Shown here: positions 20,880-25,215 of the stretch, in pieces
Layout of the letters: the number at the start of each line of letters is the position of its first letter
Numbering within the stretch: the stretch's first letter is position 1
Source: a virus
Virus record (IMG/VR): IMGVR_UViG_3300037882_000059
Coordinates: 1 to 25,215 of that record
Direction: 5' to 3' (one strand)
DNA length: 25,215 nt
The notes under the pieces: generated by a model
What the model was told of the DNA's origin: nothing
The model's database searches: none
The model's input: only the letters and a program-made list of their open reading frames with translations
Program-made: the position numbers and the translations under genes

Positions 20880-22958
20880 TTAACCGAAAATATCACTAGC
20901 AAAATCCTTAACACTATCCCAATTCGTTACAGTTTTAAACGCTAAGTTCCCCCAAGCAGCACTAGAAGCTGCATCAGCAGTAATTTGTGCAGCACTAGCA
21001 GCAGCACTCTTAGTGATAGAAGCAACAGCAATGTTTGTAACCCTGTCCTTCTCTTGCTCACCAGTCTTCCAAGACATCTCTAACATATCACGATATGTCT
21101 GACTCTGCTGTGCATACTGAGAAGCAGACAAGTCTGTAGCATTCTTAGCATTAACGGCATTGGCTGCGTTGGTTGCAGCAGTGTTTGCCGTAGAAACATC
21201 TGCCAAGATTTTAGCATTGGCTACGCTGATCTCCGCACCAAGACGTGAGTTAAACTCTTCACGAGCATTGGCCTGTTGTGTATTAAATTTATTTAACTCA
21301 TTAGCAGCATTAGCGTTAGCCAGCGATATTTTGTTTCGTTCTGTAGCATTGAACTGATTTGCGGTGAGCGTTAATGTTTCAGAAATCTTAGCCGCCTCCA
21401 ACGCATTGTTAGCATTGGTAATACGCGCAGCATTTGAAAGAGCAGCATCACTCACTAAAGAATCAGAAATCTCCTGTGCTTTGAACAATGCAGTTTGTTG
21501 CTTCATCTCCACGTTTTTGAGGTCCATCATCAAGAAAGCTTTAGCATTCTCAACAGCAGCCTGTTGACGATTGTTCAGGTTCTGAGTTTCAAGCGATGCC
21601 ATCTGTGCAGCCTTAGCCAACACCACAGCATTATCGGCTGACAATTGTGCGATGTTCATTGAGTTGGTCAACCGAGCATTCTCAATAACAATCTGTGTCT
21701 GTGCATCAAAGTTCTTGTTAGCAATGTCAGACACCTTTGCGGCGTTCAACACACGAGTCTGAAACGCTTGATCAAACTCTTGACCCAAGAAAGCAGCACG
21801 TTGTTGTCCGACAAGGATCGCAGTCTGTTGACGGTTAGACAGGTTCTGCAAACCCATTGTCTCAAACACTTTAGCATCGGCAGCAGCAATGGGTGTAGCA
21901 GCCTCTAGCGTGGCCTGAATGATGGCCTGACCAGCCATACTACTAGCACCAATACCACGTGCTGCCATCTGTGCATTAGCTGCCCTCATTGAAGCAGCGG
22001 CCCAAGGTGGTGGAGAGCCAGCGTCGAAGTTGGTCAACAGCTTATTGAGTTGACCCTGCACAGTCATATCTTCTGTGACGGTGCCTTGTGCTGCTTGTGT
22101 CTTAGCAAGGGTTTCTTCTGCCTTTGCCATATCAACAGCACTACCAGACACCATCTCACCTTCCACCTCTGTACGTGTTGGAGCACCAGTGACTTGTGCC
22201 ACATCCCCTTGTGCAGCAGTGACATCTTTGATGGCTGTGTCGGCTGGTTTTGTTTCTTCAGCCTTAACCTTTGCGGCTTCCGACACAGACCCTGTTGCTG
22301 CTGTCAGCTTATCGATTTCAGTTTTTACACCAGCAGCAGCAGTAGCGGCTGTGGCATCTGTTGCAGTAACTTTACCGGGTGCAGTAATGTCAGTTGGTGC
22401 TGCAACATCTGTCACCTTAGCATCTTGTAATACTCCAATATTTGTAGCTACAGCAGCAGTGGGTGTGCCTGTCTGTGCAGCAGTATAGGATGTAGCACCG
22501 GGAATTGTAGGAGCACCAACGGTGGTATCGGCTGTAGAAGCTGCGGTTGTAACTTTACCTGCTACATCATCCTTCTTAACAACAGTTGCTGGTGGAGCCT
22601 TAACAGCATCATAACGTGCTTGAACTTCATTGCCGCTAAGTCCATAACCTCTTGCGATCTGATCAACACTCAGACCAAGTTCATCCATCTTTGCAGCAAC
22701 CTGCTTGTCGGACATACCTTGATTGGCTGCAATGTAGTTTTTAATTTCCTCATCAGAAATAGCAGCACCGCCTGCTGCAAACTTCTTAACCATACCACCC
22801 TTAGCCATACGCTCTACAAACTTAGACGTAATGGCAGAATACTTCTGTGCATCAGAGGGTGATGCAGATAAGAACTCGTCAAACATTTGCATAGGACCGT
22901 CATAGCCCATCTTACGTGCGACGATTTCTTTTTGTTTTGATGTAAAGCTTTCAGCCAT
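20880..22958 (-). CDS. Ala-rich virion protein with tandem helical repeats (692 aa)
   Basis: 692 residues; AGGAAAA site. N-terminal helical domain with GYDGPMQMFDEFL and the motif MAKGGMVKKFAAGG (51-64), then a helical repeat with SDEEIKNYI and GMSDKQVAAKMDELGLS (68-118). Residues ~119-300 are a low-complexity Ala/Thr/Val/Pro linker. Residues ~310-640 form long Ala/Asn/Gln-rich coiled coils with a repeated NL(S/N)NRQQ(T/A)A box at 372, 460 and, degenerate, 482. A similar layout occurs in phage internal or tail-associated proteins of aquatic phages. The role is likely structural: a fibre-like or tail-tube-associated element or ejection protein; the exact place in the virion is not readable. 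The gap to the endolysin is 11 bases. Confidence 0.75.
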   Translation of the reverse strand: MAESFTSKQKEIVARKMGYDGPMQMFDEFLSASPSDAQKYSAITSKFVERMAKGGMVKKFAAGGAAISDEEIKNYIAANQGMSDKQVAAKMDELGLSVDQIARGYGLSGNEVQARYDAVKAPPATVVKKDDVAGKVTTAASTADTTVGAPTIPGATSYTAAQTGTPTAAVATNIGVLQDAKVTDVAAPTDITAPGKVTATDATAATAAAGVKTEIDKLTAATGSVSEAAKVKAEETKPADTAIKDVTAAQGDVAQVTGAPTRTEVEGEMVSGSAVDMAKAEETLAKTQAAQGTVTEDMTVQGQLNKLLTNFDAGSPPPWAAASMRAANAQMAARGIGASSMAGQAIIQATLEAATPIAAADAKVFETMGLQNLSNRQQTAILVGQQRAAFLGQEFDQAFQTRVLNAAKVSDIANKNFDAQTQIVIENARLTNSMNIAQLSADNAVVLAKAAQMASLETQNLNNRQQAAVENAKAFLMMDLKNVEMKQQTALFKAQEISDSLVSDAALSNAARITNANNALEAAKISETLTLTANQFNATERNKISLANANAANELNKFNTQQANAREEFNSRLGAEISVANAKILADVSTANTAATNAANAVNAKNATDLSASQYAQQSQTYRDMLEMSWKTGEQEKDRVTNIAVASITKSAAASAAQITADAASSAAWGNLAFKTVTNWDSVKDFASDIFG
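21561..21848 (-). repeat. Internal repeat in the 692-residue protein gene
   Basis: Related DNA boxes around 21825-21845 and 21561-21581 encode NLSNRQQ and NLNNRQQ, 88 residues apart, with flanking similarity, for example CTGTTGACG and CAGGTTCTG in both. It looks like an old tandem duplication within the coiled-coil region. Confidence 0.5.
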
Positions 22959-22969
22959 ATGTTTTCCTA

Positions 22970-23440
22970 TTATGCCACGATACCGGGCAGATATACAGTT
23001 CTACGATTTTGTTTCACTGCTGTCATCACTTGTTTCTTCAGGTTGTTTACATCATAACTAACATGCACCCAACCGCTATCGGGAATACCTTGTGTGTAGA
23101 ACTCAAGAATAAGTTGTGTATATTCAAAGTTGTCAGCAATATATTGTGCAAGGTCTGCATTGGCTACACCGGGAATCTCAATATCAGCAGCTTGTCCTTT
23201 GCAGTGATCGCTAGTACGGCTACCACCAACAGCAGCATTAACATCGGGGCTACGATAGCCACTGTTGACTTTAATGCCAACACCATATACATCACGCAAT
23301 GGTTGCAACACTTGCTCACACAGAGTGGTTAGGTTCTGCACCACCTCATCGCTGTGCGGTGTGTTGTCCATGTCTCGACGAATAGCAGTCTCACTCTTAA
23401 TCATCTCATGCAAAGAGAAGTTGTTAGTCAGCATTGTCAT
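22970..23440 (-). CDS. Endolysin, M15 family D,D-/L,D-peptidase type
   Basis: 156 residues, AAGGAAA site. Peptidase M15 signatures: NSGYRSPDVNAAVGG (59-73), S-D-H79-C-KGQAAD86-IE for two zinc ligands, LILEF with E113 as possible catalytic acid, and WVHVS with H126 as third ligand. It is of the M15_3/DUF882-like form used as phage endolysin. Without signal peptide or SAR domain, it should need a holin to reach the peptidoglycan, where it cuts peptide cross-links or stems. The lysis genes sit directly before it in transcription order (spanins, membrane proteins). The start MTM overlaps the Rz-like gene by four bases. Confidence 0.92.
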   Translation of the reverse strand: MTMLTNNFSLHEMIKSETAIRRDMDNTPHSDEVVQNLTTLCEQVLQPLRDVYGVGIKVNSGYRSPDVNAAVGGSRTSDHCKGQAADIEIPGVANADLAQYIADNFEYTQLILEFYTQGIPDSGWVHVSYDVNNLKKQVMTAVKQNRRTVYLPGIVA

Positions 23441-23889
23441 TTTGTTTCCTTGTTAGTAGGCCAAGCATCAGTCAAGGCTTTTGAATCAACGGCGTGGCCG
23501 TCAGCTTTTCTTGCCATGTCTTCAAGAGCAACTGTACATTCTCCGAATACGGACGTGACGGTTGCGGCGTAGTTTCTAACGGAGGTGCAGGTAGCCGTAG
23601 GGATGGCGGCGGTGGCACGGTCTGCTTCGACGCGCACCCGGTGAAGCTCAATACGAGCAGCATCGGCAGCAACAGCATTCTTACGTACCTGTTCTTGAGC
23701 AAGTTTGAGAGCATTGTCTTTCTTTCCTTGTAAACGTGTAGCTTCAGCAGCTACAGCCTTTGTTGCCTCAACTACAGCAGCAGCGTTAGTTGTTTCAATC
23801 TCAGCAATCTTCGCATCCATGCGCCAGCCCTGAATAGTAAAGCCACCAACAAAGGCGGCAACAGCTATAGCAACAGTGATGTAACTCAT
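23437..23889 (-). CDS. Rz: Inner-membrane spanin (Rz-like, DUF2514 type)
   Basis: 150 residues; AGGAAC site; ATGA overlap with the preceding gene. Residues 2-20 form one membrane segment (YITVAIAVAAFVGGFTIQGW), then a periplasmic Ala/Glu/Lys-rich coiled coil (25-100), and the C-terminus has C-x-SVRN, VFGEC and ADGHAVDSKALTDAWP, typical of phage DUF2514/Rz proteins (two Cys at ~101 and ~117). It would sit in the inner membrane and bridge to the outer-membrane lipoprotein coded inside the same DNA, fusing membranes in the last lysis step. Confidence 0.85.
   Translation of the reverse strand: MSYITVAIAVAAFVGGFTIQGWRMDAKIAEIETTNAAAVVEATKAVAAEATRLQGKKDNALKLAQEQVRKNAVAADAARIELHRVRVEADRATAAIPTATCTSVRNYAATVTSVFGECTVALEDMARKADGHAVDSKALTDAWPTNKETK
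23472..23714 (-). CDS. Rz1: Outer-membrane spanin lipoprotein (Rz1-like), nested in Rz
   Basis: 80 residues entirely inside the Rz-like gene in another frame; start ATG at 23714 with an AAGGAAAG site about 10 bases away. Basic start (LKNRYVR), a hydrophobic signal core (MLLLPMLLVLS) and a lipobox-like FTGC with the acylated Cys at residue 27. The mature part is Pro-rich (VPPPPSLRLPAPPLE) with a helical C-terminus, as in Rz1-type o-spanins, which are short Pro-rich lipoproteins that bind Rz in the periplasm. The nested design is known from lambda-type spanin pairs. The -3 Phe is slightly unusual for a lipobox. Confidence 0.85.
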   Translation of the reverse strand: MLSNLLKNRYVRMLLLPMLLVLSFTGCASKQTVPPPPSLRLPAPPLETTPQPSRPYSENVQLLLKTWQEKLTATPLIQKP

Positions 23890-24302
23890 AACATTGGTTC
23901 CTGTTGACGAGGCATTGGAGGTGGTGGCAAAGGACGACCCATTGGTGGAGGCATCATCTGTGTAGGAGGCTTAGGCATGTCCGACATCTTACCACGAACG
24001 TATGCTGTTGCTGCCATGAATGCAACAACAACTGTACCCATAGAAGCACAGAAGGTTGTAGCCAATCCAACAATCAAGGGAATCTTGTTAGCTTCGACAA
24101 TACCTGATGCAAGCAATACAATGAGTATGAACGGAAGGAACAATGCAGCCCACGCCATAATGCGTTGCTGATCTGCCAGCTTGTCCATGTTCTCAATCTG
24201 CAATATCTTCTCACTACGTTCTATCTCAACGTCAGTGACGATGCCATCATGATCCATATCAAACTGGTTGTATGCGGATTGTTCTTCAAGTCGCTTACTC
24301 AT
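23886..24302 (-). CDS. EF-hand membrane protein, holin candidate (138 aa)
   Basis: 138 residues; AGGAA site; ATGA overlap upstream. Residues 15-26 (DMDHDGIVTDVE) form a complete 12-residue EF-hand loop (D15, D17, D19, G20, I21/V22, E26). Two membrane helices follow at about 48-68 and 73-101, and a Pro/Met-rich tail of ~30 residues ends the chain. N-terminal EF-hand plus two TMs occurs in a conserved phage family. Position just before the spanins suggests a lysis function such as holin or holin regulator, but this is inference from context; some related proteins are annotated only as hypothetical. Confidence 0.72.
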   Translation of the reverse strand: MSKRLEEQSAYNQFDMDHDGIVTDVEIERSEKILQIENMDKLADQQRIMAWAALFLPFILIVLLASGIVEANKIPLIVGLATTFCASMGTVVVAFMAATAYVRGKMSDMPKPPTQMMPPPMGRPLPPPPMPRQQEPML

Positions 24303-24751
24303 GCTCTATTCCTAAACAATTCAAAAGCGATAATACTCACATATATTAAGAGCGCAAGCACAACAGCTAAACAACTATACCAAAACGCATTCATCATCTG
24401 CTTAGCACGATGAAGTTTGGCACGTGCAGCTTCACGTTTCTCTTCTTCTCTGCGCTTTGCAGCTTTAGCTTGAAACATACGCCAGTCATCAAGCAAGCCA
24501 GCCCTGCCGCTATAGTTCATCAACTCTTCAAGCTCAGCCTTCTGTACTCTGATTTGTTCTAATGCTGCAAACTCTTCCAAGTCTGTATTAACTGTAGAGC
24601 CTGATTTATTATTTAGTCTTTTCTGTAATGCAGCTTCGTTATCAAAGTAGGAGAACAATGCTTGCCCTGCCGACATAAGGTCGCCAGAGTTTTGCACTGC
24701 TTCTTTAATGACAGAGAAGGCTGCGTTACAGGCTGCAAGTTCAAGCAGCAT
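24299..24751 (-). CDS. Coiled-coil protein with C-terminal membrane anchor (150 aa)
   Basis: 150 residues starting MLLELAACNAAFSVIKEAV at a TAATG overlap; ribosome-binding site weak, so coupled translation is probable. A hydrophobic, Ala/Cys-containing N-terminal helix (1-19), a charged coiled coil (40-118, with GRAGLLDDW at 82-90), and a strong membrane helix at 122-145 ending in basic residues. The MLLELAACNAAF..KEAV start and the GRAGL-DDW motif are found in a widespread phage family near lysis genes; function unknown. A holin/antiholin or membrane-remodelling role is possible. Confidence 0.75.
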   Translation of the reverse strand: MLLELAACNAAFSVIKEAVQNSGDLMSAGQALFSYFDNEAALQKRLNNKSGSTVNTDLEEFAALEQIRVQKAELEELMNYSGRAGLLDDWRMFQAKAAKRREEEKREAARAKLHRAKQMMNAFWYSCLAVVLALLIYVSIIAFELFRNRA

Positions 24752-24957
24752 TAACGAATCATCCGTTCACCAACAAAGGTGAGAATGCCTCCGAAGATGG
24801 AAGCGATGGTCATACCCATCCAGAAACCACCCTTGCTTTGATTGGCAAGTTGCAACAGTTCTTTGATGTCAGCATCCATACTATCAACCTTCTTAGTGAG
24901 GTTGTCTACGGTGCTGATGAGTTTGCCGTATTCAACGGGATCGATATTGTCCGACAT
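24751..24957 (-). CDS. Small coiled-coil/one-TM protein, XhlA-like (68 aa)
   Basis: 68 residues; GGAG site. The N-terminal half is a coiled coil (residues 12-38, heptads with V/L/M), then SKGGFWMGMTIASIFGG and a membrane segment of about 20 residues (43-63) with a basic end. The plan, coiled coil plus single C-terminal TM, is that of haemolysin XhlA-like phage proteins that work with a holin. It starts the membrane-protein trio before the spanins. It may be the holin-associated factor or the holin itself. Confidence 0.7.
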   Translation of the reverse strand: MSDNIDPVEYGKLISTVDNLTKKVDSMDADIKELLQLANQSKGGFWMGMTIASIFGGILTFVGERMIR

Positions 24958-24960
24958 TGG

Positions 24961-25215
24961 TTACTCCGGTTGTGTAGGCCATTCAATGGTCCAAGGAAAA
25001 CCCTCTTGACCAGTGACATCACGCAGTGCTTGGCAGTAGTCCTTCCACTCTTGCAAAGGGTTCATGTCAGAGCGAAAGCGCCAGTCGGTTGCAGACAGCA
25101 ATGCGTTGCGGCTGATGCGAACATTTTGCGCTTGCTCGGCATCCTTCACGGCTTTGTAGTTGGCCTCTTGGTCAGCCGCTGTGTGCAAGATGCCGTCAGC
25201 GCCAGTGTAGTCAGT
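24961..25215 (-). CDS. Tail protein C-terminus with XkdW-like assembly domain (partial)
   Basis: The frame is open to the right window edge, so the 5' part is cut off; at least 84 residues are visible. The sequence ends with NALLSATDWRFRSD, W-x-D-Y-C-QALRDVTGQEGFPW and a WPTQP end. This pattern (LL..TDW...Wx.YRQALRD....GFP...WP) is the conserved C-terminal domain of phage tail-fibre or tail assembly proteins of the XkdW/TAP type. It would be a chaperone-like or fibre C-terminal domain. A TTG at 25186-25188 is a start only by default and is not believed. Confidence 0.78.
   Translation of the reverse strand, partial: TDYTGADGILHTAADQEANYKAVKDAEQAQNVRISRNALLSATDWRFRSDMNPLQEWKDYCQALRDVTGQEGFPWTIEWPTQPE

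Noticed and set aside
1-25215. CRISPR arrays, insertion sequences, rRNA genes
   Set aside because: No regularly spaced repeats, transposase motifs, inverted terminal repeats or rRNA segments were seen on either strand.

Overview
This window reads as one side of a tailed, double-stranded DNA bacteriophage genome (Caudoviricetes). The evidence is gene content (replicative helicase, family B DNA polymerase, SSB-like protein, 5'-3' exonuclease, ribonucleotide reductase, PhoH, MazG-like protein, RNA ligase, large virion proteins, lysis genes), very tight packing with ATGA/GTGA/TAATG overlaps, and many small genes. The gene for a two-component spanin (inner-membrane Rz-type protein with an outer-membrane lipoprotein nested in another frame) implies a Gram-negative host. 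The gene set and the large Ala-rich virion proteins resemble podovirus-like phages from aquatic samples. The exact family and host cannot be read from the sequence. No integrase or repressor is visible here, and both window ends cut through genes.

Layout. Positions 1-13409 are transcribed rightward and hold replication and nucleotide-metabolism genes. First come the helicase C-terminus, six small or medium genes (one with an HEXXH motif) and the DNA polymerase. A promoter with a leader hairpin then precedes the SSB-like gene, followed by the exonuclease, a dATP/dGTP-diphosphohydrolase-like protein, an HNH nuclease, an RNA ligase and a MazG-like pyrophosphohydrolase, closed by a terminator-like hairpin at about 8375-8398. 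The second block is class I ribonucleotide reductase (large and small subunits) and a small protein. The third block is a promoter plus leader hairpin, PhoH, a PD-(D/E)XK-like protein, an N4 gp49-like protein and small genes. A tRNA-Trp gene (13424-13499) and a bidirectional terminator (13504-13532) follow.

Positions 13558-25215 are transcribed leftward and hold late genes. In transcription order these are a tail protein C-terminus (cut by the window edge), three small membrane proteins (holin candidates, one with an EF-hand), the nested i-spanin/o-spanin pair, an M15 peptidase endolysin, a 692-residue Ala-rich virion protein, three smaller proteins, and a 1744-residue internal-virion/ejection-type protein carrying N-terminal FDDLxPS repeats and a possible ADP-ribosyltransferase-like C-terminal domain. 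The two transcription directions meet at the tRNA/terminator.

The rightward genes would supply dNTPs (RNR, MazG-like, diphosphohydrolase), copy DNA (helicase, PolB, SSB, exonuclease) and possibly repair RNA (ligase). The leftward genes build part of the particle and lyse the cell. Points worth a second look are the unusual NTDG motif C and compact palm of the polymerase, repeated promoter-hairpin-SD leaders, two U-U mismatches in the tRNA-Trp acceptor stem, the ART-like motif set in the 1744-residue protein, and the candidate cargo/processing motifs shared by the large virion proteins.
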